A stretch of 64,000 bases of DNA from Plasmodium relictum. Taxonomy: Eukaryota; Apicomplexa; Aconoidasida; Haemosporida; Plasmodiidae. Where the stretch lies: contig NC_041690.1 in the NCBI RefSeq assembly GCF_900005765.1, positions 868,001-932,000 of the forward strand. The letters run 5' to 3'. Both the position numbers and the translations under genes were made by a program. Shown here one piece after another: positions 22,278 through 33,159 of this stretch; position 1 is the first letter of the stretch; the number at the start of each line of letters is the position of its first letter. The notes under the pieces were generated by a model that was given only the letters and a program-made list of their open reading frames with translations, was not told the DNA's origin and ran no database searches.

Positions 22278-22313
22278 TTTCCGTTTATATATTTATATTT
22301 TGAAAAAGATAAA

Positions 22314-24086
22314 ATGTCATCGAATAAGAGAAAAAGTAAAAAAGTTAATTTATTGAAAGATCAAATGTTTTTAACAAAGAAATATGTTGATATGAATGAC
22401 CCTATATATGATAGTGAAATAGAAGATGAAAATTGTTTTTATACTGTTTTGAATGCTGAAGAAATCGAGTATTCACAGAAAATATCTGAGATGAAAAATA
22501 AAATGTTTGAAGATGTGAGCATTTTAAGTTTTGAAGAATTTGAAAAAAAATGTGACTTATTAATTGATAACTTTTTTTTAACTAGCAACATTCAGGAGTT
22601 TACTGAAGATATAAAAGAACTAAATGTAAAGAAATATAATGATTATTTAGTGTTACAACTAATAAAAAAATCATTTGATCGTGATGATGAATGTCAAATA
22701 AATGTTTCCTGTTTACTAAATATTTTAAATATCACTAAATTAATAACACCTGAGCAAGTATATAGAGCTTTTGAAAAAATTTTGCTTAGCTTAGAAGATA
22801 TAAAATTAGATTGCCCATTGTGCTATGAAGTTTTTTTAAAATATTTGAGATTTTGTATATTAGATAATGTAATAGATAAAAATTATATTTTTAAATTACC
22901 CACCTTTTTTTTTGATAATTTAGGCATATTAGATTTAAACGAGGAAGAATTAAGATTAAATGATATAAATGAAAATGGACAAGAAAATGAACAAGAAAAT
23001 GATCCAGAAAATGGACAAGAAAATGTGCAGCTAAATGAACAAAATCATGAGGAAAAAAATGATAAAAACTATAAAAATGAAAAAAATAATTTTGAATGTT
23101 CTAATGAAAAAAGAAAAATGAAAGATGAAATATGGAAAGATACATTGTTATGGGTATTAGAATTAGATATTAAAAATGTAGAAAAAGAAAAGAAAGAATA
23201 TAAAAAAAAAGCAAGAGATTTTTTAGTTGATTTTTTTAATGATGGAGATACAAATGAAGTAATTGAATTTTTAAATAATACAAATAGTTTATTTCATCAT
23301 GAATTTGTTAGAATAAGCATAATAGAAACATTTAGTAAAAACAATATATGTAGAAAATTTATATCTTACTTGTTAGATAATTTATGTGAGAAATATATTT
23401 TAAAAAGTGATATCATAATAGCTTTTATAAGAATTATTGGTGACATTGATGATTATGAAATTGATTTTCCTCAAGCAAAGGAAATGATTTGCAAATTTTT
23501 ACTTCGATGTATTTATGATGATGTATTATATCCAGCTTTCTTAAGTGATATTTACAAATTGCACATAGGTGGTGTTACGGGAATGATGATTTGTAACAAA
23601 ACACAACAAAGAATTAACGATAAAAAAAAATTAAATTTAAATAATATAAATTACATATGGGATGAAGATGATACTTATGAAAAAATGAAATTAAAAATAA
23701 AAATAAACAATACTCTCTTGGAATATTTTTATTCATATATAGATGAAGAAGAATGCTATTTATATTTTGATGAGTTTTTACCATTATATCATGATTTATG
23801 CAATTATGTTGTTAAAAAAATATTTATACATAATGTAGATATAAACAATGACTTAACTTTGTCATTTAATCTTATTGAATGCTTATTAAAGAAAAATTTT
23901 ATTAATGAAAAGAATATAGAAGAAGGGATTTTAGAAATTGTAAATGTTTTAAAAGATATAGTTTTAGATATACCAAAGTATCCTTGTGAATTAAGAAAAA
24001 TTATTACTTATCTTTTGCAAAAAGAATATATATCTCAAGAAATATTTAATCAAGCTTCTAATGCAATAAATGAATTTAATATTTAG
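22314..24086 (+). CDS. MA3-domain protein, PDCD4/MRF-like translation regulator
   Basis: A 590-residue protein with three MA3-like HEAT-type repeats. They lie at ~72-200 (FEEFEKKCDLLIDNFFL), ~298-415 (KKARDFLVDFFNDGDTNEV, then FVRISIIETFS and LYPAFLS) and ~461-588 (LLEYFYSYIDEEECYLYFDE). MA3 domains occur in eIF4G and in PDCD4, which bind and inhibit the helicase eIF4A; plant MRF proteins carry four. The second repeat is the clearest and the third is inferred from spacing and helical pattern. Between repeats one and two lies an acidic, Asn/Gln/Glu-rich linker with short QEN-type repeats (~220-255). The N-terminus is basic (SSNKRKSKK). Likely cytosolic; regulation of cap-dependent translation is inferred from the family. 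Confidence 0.8.
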   Translation: MSSNKRKSKKVNLLKDQMFLTKKYVDMNDPIYDSEIEDENCFYTVLNAEEIEYSQKISEMKNKMFEDVSILSFEEFEKKCDLLIDNFFLTSNIQEFTEDIKELNVKKYNDYLVLQLIKKSFDRDDECQINVSCLLNILNITKLITPEQVYRAFEKILLSLEDIKLDCPLCYEVFLKYLRFCILDNVIDKNYIFKLPTFFFDNLGILDLNEEELRLNDINENGQENEQENDPENGQENVQLNEQNHEEKNDKNYKNEKNNFECSNEKRKMKDEIWKDTLLWVLELDIKNVEKEKKEYKKKARDFLVDFFNDGDTNEVIEFLNNTNSLFHHEFVRISIIETFSKNNICRKFISYLLDNLCEKYILKSDIIIAFIRIIGDIDDYEIDFPQAKEMICKFLLRCIYDDVLYPAFLSDIYKLHIGGVTGMMICNKTQQRINDKKKLNLNNINYIWDEDDTYEKMKLKIKINNTLLEYFYSYIDEEECYLYFDEFLPLYHDLCNYVVKKIFIHNVDINNDLTLSFNLIECLLKKNFINEKNIEEGILEIVNVLKDIVLDIPKYPCELRKIITYLLQKEYISQEIFNQASNAINEFNI

Positions 24087-25696
24087 TTTATAATTCCTAA
24101 AGTAAAATATGCTAGGCATTTTTTCTATATCATATATATATATGTAAAAAAAAAAAAAAAATTAATTACATAAAAAGGAGTAATAAAGCTTAAAAACAAA
24201 GAATATAATTAATAAATCCATATAAAAAAAAAAAAAAAAAATTGTTTATATATCATAACATTTAAAATATTTATATACAAGAATGTATATTTTTTTATTT
24301 TGAAACGAGTTTTTGTTACTTTAATTTTTCTTTTTTTATTAAGCCTTGTATATATATTTTTTTTCATTTTAATAAAAATAACTAGAAAAAAAAAAGATAC
24401 TTTTATGCATAATACACTTATTTATATATATATTTTTATAAAAAAATAGACAAGCTAATTAATTGAAATTAATGAACTAATTTTTAAATAGGAAAATAGA
24501 AACATAATTAAGATATAATGTATATTATTGGTATAAAATGATATATTTTCTCTTATTTTAGTGTTATGTTAAAAAGATAAATTTATTTAAGAATAATTAA
24601 GTATATATTTGCTTTGGATTTCTTTTTTATTTTTTTATTCTCTTATAAAAAAAATTTTAAACAAAAATGATGAAATTATACTTTTATTTGTAGTAAAAAT
24701 TGAATATTTTAATTTTTAATAACATGAACAATTTACTTAAAATCTTAGTAAAAAAAAAAAAGAAAATTATGGAATGAAATTTTAAGTAAACATTTCAAAA
24801 ATCGCAAATTTGTAAATTTGAATTTTGGTTTTTATGAAAGTAATGCATTTTTTATTTTTTTTTTTTTATTGTATATAATGTCATATATTTTATAATAATA
24901 TATTTAACTTCAGGATGAAAATAAATAAAGTCTTTTTACCACTTTTAAAAAATCATTAGAAAGAACAAAGATCAAATTATACATGAAATGTTTCTAATAT
25001 TTTAGAGTTCATTTCTTTTTTTTGTTTTCTTTTTATTAGATAGATTTTATCTTTTTTTAATTTTTTTTTTAATAATGGTTGTGTCTTTATTACTATTTTT
25101 TATTTTAAAATAAATTTCCTTATTTCTTCTGTTTTATATATATGTATATATTTTATTTCTTAATAATATATTATAAAAAATTATTTCTGTTTATTTAAAA
25201 AATTTAATACTAGTTATTTTACTTATGAATTATTTTTATATGCATATTAATGAATTAGAATATGTATGATACTTTAAGAGAGTTTTCCTTTTTCTTTTAA
25301 TATTTTTTTTCTAATGTTAATTTTATATATTAAAGTTTAATTATTTTTTTTTTTTTTTTTTTTTTTTGCGAAGATACATTTATGATGTATTTTTTAAACT
25401 TAATAAAAAATAGTAAAATAAAAGTACCCTTTTCTCTCCTATTTTTTTTTTTTTCTATAAATTTTTTCGAACTCCTACACACATTTAAAGAGTATACGAA
25501 ATAATAAAAAACATTTCCAAAGAATTTTATGAGCATTAATATTTCAGTAAAATTTCTTACATAAAATAAAAGTAAATTTTTAATAATATTGTGAAATATA
25601 CATTTAGTCTTTCTATTTAACTTAAAATTTTAATTTTTTTACTGTAATTTAAAATATATTTTTATTGTATTTTTTTTTTTATCTCAAAAAGCAAAA
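24087..25696. other. Long intergenic spacer before thioredoxin
   Basis: 1.6 kb with no supported gene: the 3' flank of the MA3 gene and the promoter and 5' UTR of the thioredoxin gene. It contains many A/T homopolymers (e.g. 25342-25367) and short non-ATG frames I consider noise. Confidence 0.55.
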
Positions 25697-26221
25697 ATGG
25701 TAAAAATTATAAGTAGCCAAGCAGGTTAGACTATTGTATAGAGTATTAAAATAGTTAAATTTTTTCATTTTAAAATATTTTAAAAAATTTAAGAAAATAT
25801 ATTAGAAATTAATTGAAATATGAATATAAAAAAAAAAAAAAAAAAAAATAGATGAATTAAATAGAAATAAAATAAATATTTTTTTATCAATCATAAATAT
25901 ATTAAATAATTTTTGTTTTTTTTAAATCTTTTAGATTTTGAAGCAGTGATTTCTCAAAACGATATAGTTATTGTTGACTTTTTTGCTGAATGGTGTGGAC
26001 CATGTAAAAGAATAGCTCCTTTTTATGAAGAATGTTCAAAAAAATATACAAAGATTGTTTTTGTAAAAGTTGATGTAGATGAAGCATCAGAAGTAACTGA
26101 AAAAGAAAATATAACATCAATGCCTACATTTAAAGTATATAAAAATGGTACTGCCGTAGAAACTTTGTTAGGAGCAAATGATACAGCTTTAAAACAACTC
26201 ATTGAAAAATATGCAGCTTAA
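25697..26221 (+). CDS. TRX1: Thioredoxin 1
   Basis: Two exons: 25697..25724 encodes MVKIISSQA plus one base, and 25935..26221 completes a split Asp codon and the rest. The 210-base intron has a GTTAGA donor and a TTTTAG acceptor. The product is 104 residues, the usual length of Plasmodium Trx1. The redox motif WCGPC has its cysteines at 30 and 33, the buried Asp is in VDFFAEW (Asp24), and the cis-proline is Pro73 in SMPTFKVY. The protein is a cytosolic disulfide reductase, recharged by thioredoxin reductase, that supplies peroxiredoxins and ribonucleotide reductase. The second exon read alone would start at a TTG inside the intron; splicing restores the correct N-terminus. Near-identity to P. 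falciparum Trx1 from memory makes this very secure. Confidence 0.97.
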
Positions 26222-26240
26222 GAGGAATAAAGAAAAAAAA

Positions 26241-26245
<5 letters not shown>

Positions 26246-26285
<40 letters not shown>
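26246..26285. repeat. TA microsatellite
   Basis: About 20 uninterrupted TA units, beginning 25 bases after the thioredoxin stop codon. Confidence 0.85.
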
Positions 26286-26289
<4 letters not shown>

Positions 26290-26691
26290 TATACAAAATA
26301 TTTTGTTAAGATCGTAAACCTATTACGAACATATTTTTATTAATAAGTTTACATTTTTTTTTTCATTTTTAACTAATACATTAAAATAAACAAAAATAAG
26401 TATATATAAATATATATATACATATAAATTCTAGAAAAACAAAGAGATAAATATAAAAATGAGATTTTGGTTTTATCCATTTCAATACAAACCATATGTA
26501 TGATCAAAAGAATAATTATGGTATTTCAAAATATTCAATAAAAACATAAAAAAGTTTTAGTTTCCTAAGCAGAATGAAAAAATTGCACAAATTACATGTA
26601 TTATGTTCACATGTAAAATATATATGCATAAACGGATAATAGACAAATTTTATTAATAATGAATAAATAAAAAAAAAAAAAAAATAATAAA

Positions 26692-26693
<2 letters not shown>

Positions 26694-26738
<45 letters not shown>
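26694..26738. repeat. 45-base poly-A tract
   Basis: 45 consecutive A, then T, then 15 more A, flanked by A/T-only sequence. It is the longest homopolymer I noticed in the window, and its length is likely to be uncertain in assembly. Confidence 0.8.
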
Positions 26739-26740
<2 letters not shown>

Positions 26741-26855
26741 AAAAAAAAAAAAAATAATAACAAAAACAAAAACAAAAGTCAAAAAATAAAAAAATAAAAA
26801 AATAAAAATTAAATTAATTAAAAAATGTACACTTAATTTGGTAAATATGTACAAA

Positions 26856-26887
<32 letters not shown>

Positions 26888-26941
26888 ACAAATATTTAAG
26901 TAAAAATAATCTTTCTCTTTGTAAGAAAAATATTTAGTTTA

Positions 26942-29428
26942 TCACATATAATGATTAAATAAGTTTATGTTAAAATAATCTTTCATTTTAACTGATATGA
27001 GATCTTTTATTCTATGTTTTAGTAAATAATCACCACATAAAGCTAAATTTTGTTTTTTTACCATTGTTTTTTTCTTAGTTAATTTCTCATTTTTGCTATT
27101 ATAATCATTATTTTCATTTTTGTTAAATGCTGTTTTATCTTCTATATCTTTCGTATTATTTTTTCCTGCTATGTTTCCATTTTGTTCACATTTCCTAGGT
27201 ATATTATAATAACTGGGGTAAGCATGTAGTGTATCTTTATAATCGTGAACTTTATTCATATTATTTTTATTTTCATCATAAGTCGGATTTATTACTAGTT
27301 TCCCTGTTAATGAATTAAAATTGCTATTGATAAGCATTTTTTTTGTATTTTCATTTTGTTTATCTAAATATTTTTGAAAAGCTTCTGCTGAATCTTCTAT
27401 TGATTTAAAGTTGTCATTCTGATTTATTGAGAATGTCTTCCCTTGAACTAATCTCCATTTATTATCATATTCTATAATAGTATCTTGATTGCATTCTGAT
27501 ACAATTCCATTATTATGTTTTGTAGTTAACCCTTGAATAATCTGAGGGATATCAAAAGTTTGTTTCGTGTATAAAGTTGGTTCAGGCATACAATTTTTTA
27601 TTTCTTCCAATTTATAATGATTGTCTACATATTTATTTAGATATTGCTTTCCATTTAGATATTTCTGACCGTTCTCAAAATTATAATTTTTATTACTATA
27701 ATTCTGTAGCACAGTCGAGGTGTTTTCTTGTTCATTTGTGAAAGTATTATTAATAGTATTCATTTGATATGGAACTTCTTTTTCATAAAAAGAAGCATTA
27801 ATATTCCTTAAACCATTTATGTTCATATCATAAACGCTGTCGTTTTTAAAATTTTGTGCATCATTATTGTTATGCATATCTGTTTTTAAAAAAACAGATT
27901 TAGTAGTGCATAAATCATTTAATCCCTTTAATTGATTTTCTTTCATTTTTTTATTATTAGAATTCATATTTAATGTTCTTATTGTCATTAACCCGTCACT
28001 TGATTCATTATTTTGTTCGTTTGAATTACATTTTATGTTATTAAAAATAAATGATTCCTGAATATTATTCTGCAATTTAATTTTTGACAATAAGGAATTA
28101 TTTTGATGAGAATTTCCGTAGTTATTATAATAGCCTCTTTCATTTAATTGATTGTTGAAATATAATTGATCATTATTTAATCCATTTGTTATTTGATTAT
28201 TATATATATTATTTTTATTTATGTTTCCTATATTTATTCCCATATTTTGAAAATTTTGTTCATACGAATTTAATGAATTTTGTTGCTCTTGCTCTCTCCT
28301 ACTTTGTTCATAAGAATTATAAATATTATTTAGATATTGTTTGTTCCAATCTATTTCACATGCATTGCATGTATTTTGTTTACACATATCAGAAGTATTA
28401 TTATCTCTTTGATTATCTATATTTTGTTCATTTCCATTTATTAAAATTTCATCACCTTCATTTTTTATATATTGTTCATTTTCGTCTTCTATTTTTTGCT
28501 TACACTCATCTTTCAAATCTTGTATATTTTCATTTTTCATATTATTTTCTTCATTTTGAATACCTACAATTTGCTCATCCTCAATTATTAAATTTTTATC
28601 ATATTTATTAAATGTATTTATATGATAAGGAAAATTCAACTGTTTTGAATTATTATTAAATGGAATTCGTCGATATTTGTATTCAATATTTTCTGGTTCA
28701 AATATTAATGTTGGTTTAGGGTTAGTGCATAAATTATTTGGAAAAAAATGGGATAAATTTTGCTCTGAATCATATTTTAACGTCTGTTGAGAGTTTATGT
28801 GAAAATTATTTTGATACATATCTAATAAATTTTGCTGTGAATCATATGCTATTGTCTGTTGAGATTCTGTCTGTGTGTTATTTTTACATCCATTTGATAT
28901 ATAGTTATTACATTTTTTCGTCATATTATTTCTAGATATAATATGAGATTCATATTGATCTTTTAAAGACTTTTCATTTCTTTCTAATACATTTTTTTTT
29001 TTTTCTTCATCTATTTCCAAATGAGACTTTTTATTAATATATAAATTTCTTTTTATGAAATTCTCAGGATCTTTGTTCTTACTAGAAAAGTTACTTCGAT
29101 GAAACTTACATATATTTTCATAATATTTATCATTATTTAAATTTATGATTTTATTTTGTTCTATTTCTACTGGAATAATAAGCTTTTCATTTTTTTCTTC
29201 TTCGTACATTTTTTCTAAATAATTTTTCGTTTTAATATTTTCAAAAGAAATATCAACTAGTGCATTCTCATTAAATTTTTTTTCTTTATCATATGAATTA
29301 ACGCTATATTTTGAATTAGTAGACAAACTCTCACTATACTTTTGATTATAAAAATCAATATTGTCACTTTTATTTATTAGTTCCTGCTTTAATTTATTAT
29401 TGTGGTTATAAGGGTTCAATGTTTCCAT
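26942..29428 (-). CDS. Asn/Gln-rich protein with SQQT tandem repeats, unknown function
   Basis: A single-exon frame of 828 residues starting at an ATG. I do not recognise a family. The protein is mostly hydrophilic and Asn/Gln/Glu/Lys-rich, with no signal peptide or membrane span. At ~185-255 there are two and a half copies of a ~24-residue unit: SQQTIAYDSQQNLLDM..., SQQTLKYDSEQNLSHF... and a decayed PKPTLIFEPENIEY. A second Gln/Asn-rich area (~285-350) has NEQxI/CKQ-type motifs. The most ordered parts are ~660-700 (DNKWRLVQGKTFS..., SAEAFQKYLDKQ) and the final ~40 residues (LCGDYLLKHRIKDLIS, VKMKDYFNINLF). The position between SPP and Trx1 matches, from memory, an uncharacterised conserved gene in P. 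falciparum. Confidence 0.75.
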   Translation of the reverse strand: METLNPYNHNNKLKQELINKSDNIDFYNQKYSESLSTNSKYSVNSYDKEKKFNENALVDISFENIKTKNYLEKMYEEEKNEKLIIPVEIEQNKIINLNNDKYYENICKFHRSNFSSKNKDPENFIKRNLYINKKSHLEIDEEKKKNVLERNEKSLKDQYESHIISRNNMTKKCNNYISNGCKNNTQTESQQTIAYDSQQNLLDMYQNNFHINSQQTLKYDSEQNLSHFFPNNLCTNPKPTLIFEPENIEYKYRRIPFNNNSKQLNFPYHINTFNKYDKNLIIEDEQIVGIQNEENNMKNENIQDLKDECKQKIEDENEQYIKNEGDEILINGNEQNIDNQRDNNTSDMCKQNTCNACEIDWNKQYLNNIYNSYEQSRREQEQQNSLNSYEQNFQNMGINIGNINKNNIYNNQITNGLNNDQLYFNNQLNERGYYNNYGNSHQNNSLLSKIKLQNNIQESFIFNNIKCNSNEQNNESSDGLMTIRTLNMNSNNKKMKENQLKGLNDLCTTKSVFLKTDMHNNNDAQNFKNDSVYDMNINGLRNINASFYEKEVPYQMNTINNTFTNEQENTSTVLQNYSNKNYNFENGQKYLNGKQYLNKYVDNHYKLEEIKNCMPEPTLYTKQTFDIPQIIQGLTTKHNNGIVSECNQDTIIEYDNKWRLVQGKTFSINQNDNFKSIEDSAEAFQKYLDKQNENTKKMLINSNFNSLTGKLVINPTYDENKNNMNKVHDYKDTLHAYPSYYNIPRKCEQNGNIAGKNNTKDIEDKTAFNKNENNDYNSKNEKLTKKKTMVKKQNLALCGDYLLKHRIKDLISVKMKDYFNINLFNHYM

Positions 29429-30800
29429 TTTTCCTAAAATTAAAAGATATGACTTTTATTTTATGTATTTATATGTATATTAATATATATACTTAATAAA
29501 GTATTTTCAGAAATTAAAATAAAAAAAAGGAATTTCTGTGTACATAAAAAAAAAAAAAGAAAGAATAGATATGATTATTAGAACAAATATACTTTCTTTT
29601 AAATTAAAACACTTTTTGTTTATAAAATACTTTAACTAGTTTTCTTTTGAAAAACAAATAAAATTATTTAGGAAATTAATTAAGTAAAAAATTGAATTCA
29701 ATGTTTATCAAATTTTTAATTAAAAAAAAAAAAAAAAAACACAATTATAAGTGCTTAAGCGATATTATAATATAATAATAATTGTACCAAAAATAAAACA
29801 AAAATAAAGCAATAAAAGAATAAAATATAGTAAAACAACAATAATAAGAATTTATAATATACTTTTTTCAAGATTTTTTATATTAGGTAACAAAAAAATA
29901 CCATATATATATTAAAATTAAAAATTATTATGCAAAGGTAAAAAAGAAAAAAGAAAAAAGAAAAAAGAAAAAAGAAAAATGAAATAATAAATACTATTAT
30001 GATAATAAATTATCATATATTTTTTCTACTAAAAAGCTTTCTACATGTTTTTAAATATTAAATTTTATTACAACTTATTTTATAAAGACAAATATGAAAT
30101 ATTTAAATTGTCCTTTTAATTTAATCTAATTTTTTTTTTTTTTTCATAGCGTAACAAACTCATTTTTTTTCTTTTAATTATTAAAAAAAAAAAAAACGAG
30201 TATATTAAAATAAAAAAAAAAAAGTGCACATACTATGTCTATAAGTTGTCATTTGCGTAATAAAGATATTAATTAGATAATATTTTGGTTAACAAATAAT
30301 AAAAAATTTTAAATATATTATTACTCAAAAATTGTTGTAAGTATTTTTTTATTTTTTTTTTTGGTTAATAATGCAATATATCCTTAAAATATATTTAACT
30401 GACCAATATGTTCTTGTATAATTTGAAAAAAAAAAAATCATGCTAAAAATTACTGTAAAACAAAACTCCTTTTTATTTTATCATTTAAAGAAAAATTAGA
30501 GTGAAAATTTTTATTGTATATATAATTTATTTTTGAGTAATATATATATGAATAATACATATATATATAAAATAAATTTTAATTAAAATTTTGTATTAAA
30601 AAATTGTCAAATATTTATTAGTAATTACTATAAAGTATTTTTCATATAATAAATTGATTTATATAAAAAAAAAAAAAAAATAAAATAATATTATAAAAAA
30701 TTTTTATCAGTGTTTTGTTAATCATTATTAAATATATATTTTTTATACTATTCTTATAAAGTATTAAAGTTTTTTTAAATTTGAAAGTTTACTAAAAACA
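29429..30800. other. Divergent promoter region upstream of SPP
   Basis: 1.4 kb between two divergently transcribed genes. It contains a 7-bp A-rich tandem repeat (29941-29980), several A/T tracts and one GTGCAC hexamer near 30224. No coding potential is seen. Confidence 0.5.
29941..29980. repeat. GAAAAAA tandem repeat
   Basis: Five to six copies of a 7-bp AAAAAAG unit in the divergent promoter between the SQQT-repeat gene and SPP. Confidence 0.75.
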
Positions 30801-33159
30801 ATGGGAAAAATTAACAAAATGAAAAATGATAAAATGAGTAATTCAATATTTTATCATTCGTGCTATATAATTATAGGTAAAAATAAATAGTATTTTATAA
30901 AAAAAAAAATCATTTCTTTTTCATTGCATCAATACATTTATATATATATATGTATATTTTTTATATTTATATATTTATTATATATATTTATATAAATGTA
31001 CTCATCTACAATATGTTTTTATTTTAATATACAGTACTAACTATAATAATGTCTAAGTTTATTGTAATCCCTTTGATTGCTCAAATGTTCTTGTATACAT
31101 TTATAACAATATATATTGGAAGTCATGATAGTTTGAAGCAACTAGAGGTTAAAAAAGAGCATAACACATAATTTCAAGAAAAACATTATAAATTTTTATT
31201 TATTAAATTAAGTATTTTGTCATATGTTGTTTCTTTTAGGTTGATGATAGAAAAAAGAGGTCTGATAATATAACAGCTTATGATGCTATTATGTTTCCTA
31301 TTATTGGATCAGGAGCTTTGCTAACATTGTAATAAAAAAAAAATACTAATAAAATTACAAAAAATAAAAAATAAAATAATCTTTTTTTTTTTTTTCTTTT
31401 AGATATTTTGCATATAAGTTTTTAGATCCTTATTATGTAAATTTATTATTAACTGTGTATTTAACATTAGCTGGTGTTTTTTCATTACAAGGAGTTTTTT
31501 CTAATATTTTAGTAATATATATATATATTTATATTTATACATATTTATAAATATTGATACATTGTGTAAATAATAATTAAGAAAATAGATTTTAATAATA
31601 TGTATTTAATACCATTCATTATTAAAATATAATTACAAATATTAGTTAGAACTCATATAAATTATAATGTGATAATTAAGTAAAAATAAGAAAAAGAACA
31701 ATTTATACTTCGATTAAATTTACGCAAAAGAAAAAAAAAAAAAAAGTATATTTTATATTAGGAGAATAAACATATTAGAATAAAATACAACAAAATTTTC
31801 TAATAATTTTATTTAAGAAAGTTTTTATTACATTTATTTATATAAGATATGAATGTGTAATATGGATATTTATTGCATATATATACAACTTTTATAGGAA
31901 CCAATATTTCCTAATTTTTTCAAAAGAGATGAGTACGTTAAATCTTTCAATTTGCCAAGTTTTATATACAAAGGTATTTATTAAAAAATAAAATTAATAA
32001 TAATTATTTAAATATATAGAGAAAAAAAAATATTAATAAATGCTTAAAATTTTTCATTTAGAACCGGTTGTTTTTAATACAAATAAAGGAGAAATATCAT
32101 GCTTTATACTTTGTTTTTTAATTGGATTGCGTTGGATTTTTTATAAAGATTTTATTACGCATAATATATTAGCTGTTTCTTTTTGTTTTCAAGTATTAAG
32201 CAATTGCATAAAATAATATTAAATATATATATGTATATACATATATACAATCCTTTTTTTTTTTTTTTCAAGGCTATATCATTAGTTATCCTTAGCAATT
32301 TTTTAATTGGATTCTTATTACTAGTATGTATTAAATATATAAAAATAAAATTTTTTTATCTATTACCTTTCATTAAGTAATTTTTATATATATTAACAGT
32401 CAGGATTATTCGTTTATGATATATTTTGGGTTTTTGGAAATGACGTAATGGTCACAGTTGCGAAGGTTGGCAAAAAAAAAAAAAAAAAAAAAAAAATTAA
32501 AGATGTGCATGCTTTTTTTAGTCTTTTTTTCTTATTTTAAATTATTTTTATTTTATTTTATTCTTTTTATGACATACTTCATTTGAAAAATATATATATG
32601 TTAAATATTTATATATATTTAAAAATTTTATTATTATATATAGTCTTTTGAAGCTCCTGTAAAATTATTGTTTCCAGTTTCAAGAGATCCTTTACATTAT
32701 AGTATGTTAGGTTTAGGTGATATAATAATACCGGGTATTGTTATATCATTGTGCTTACGCTTTGATTATTATTTATATAAAAATAAATTACATAATGGAA
32801 ATATAAAAAAAATGTTTAATCAGATAAATATTCATGAATCATTTAAAAAGTATTACTTCTATAGTATAACAATATTATATCAAATTGGTTTAATAGTAAC
32901 TTATTGTATGCTTTTTTATTTTGAACATCCTCAACCAGCTTTATTATACTTAGTCCCTGCTTGTATAATCGCTATATTAGGATGTTCATTATGTAAAAGA
33001 GAATTTAAATTAATGATAAAATATCAAGAAATAACAGATAAAACAGTTAGTATAAAAGTAGATGAACAAAACAAACAAAATTCTGACAAAGAAGAGGAAA
33101 TTATTAAAAATAAAGAATCTAATAATTCGAATACTAAGAAAAGAGTTGCTAGTAAATGA
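30801..33159 (+). CDS. SPP: Signal peptide peptidase, intramembrane aspartyl protease, nine exons
   Basis: Exons: 30801..30876, 31035..31147, 31240..31328, 31403..31511, 31898..31973, 32062..32192, 32273..32323, 32400..32465 and 32644..33159. All junctions are GT..AG and in phase; the product is 408 residues, close to the ~412 I recall for P. falciparum SPP. Catalytic motifs are YD (LFVYDIFWVF, Asp ~222) and GLGD (MLGLGDIIIPG, Asp ~263), followed by PAL (QPALLYLVPAC, ~335-337). FGNDVMVTVAKSFEAPVKLL is nearly the human SPP sequence. About nine hydrophobic segments span the ER membrane. The enzyme cleaves leftover signal peptides and tail-anchored substrates in the ER and is reported as a druggable essential protease in malaria parasites. 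The C-terminal tail is Lys/Glu-rich and cytosolic. The donor at the end of exon 4 and the first exon are the least certain. Confidence 0.95.

Larger units (their letters stand above)
21170..22313. other. Divergent promoter region, RIC1-like / MA3 gene
   Basis: 1.1 kb bidirectional spacer. It holds several pure A or T tracts (e.g. 21951-21973, 22023-22041), a palindrome plus 8-bp inverted repeat at 21909-21950, and a TA microsatellite ending ~43 bases before the MA3 start codon. No coding potential is seen. Confidence 0.55.
26222..26941. other. Convergent spacer with TA and poly-A arrays
   Basis: 3' flanks of thioredoxin and of the next minus-strand gene. It holds a ~20-unit TA repeat (26246-26285), an unusually long A tract (26694-26738) and a second TA run (~26861-26886). 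The Phe-rich antisense frame here is poly-A translated and not a gene. Confidence 0.6.

Noticed and set aside
25466-25500. tRNA-like TTCGAACTCC element
   Set aside because: No acceptor stem, anticodon arm or CCA-end complement could be placed around it; it is in a poly-T background.
26516-26854. Phe-rich minus-strand ORF
   Set aside because: It is the poly-A tract read on the opposite strand.
28186-28611. Tyr/Leu/His-rich plus-strand ORF
   Set aside because: Antisense to the Asn/Gln-rich coding sequence of the 26942-29428 gene; composition mirrors that bias.
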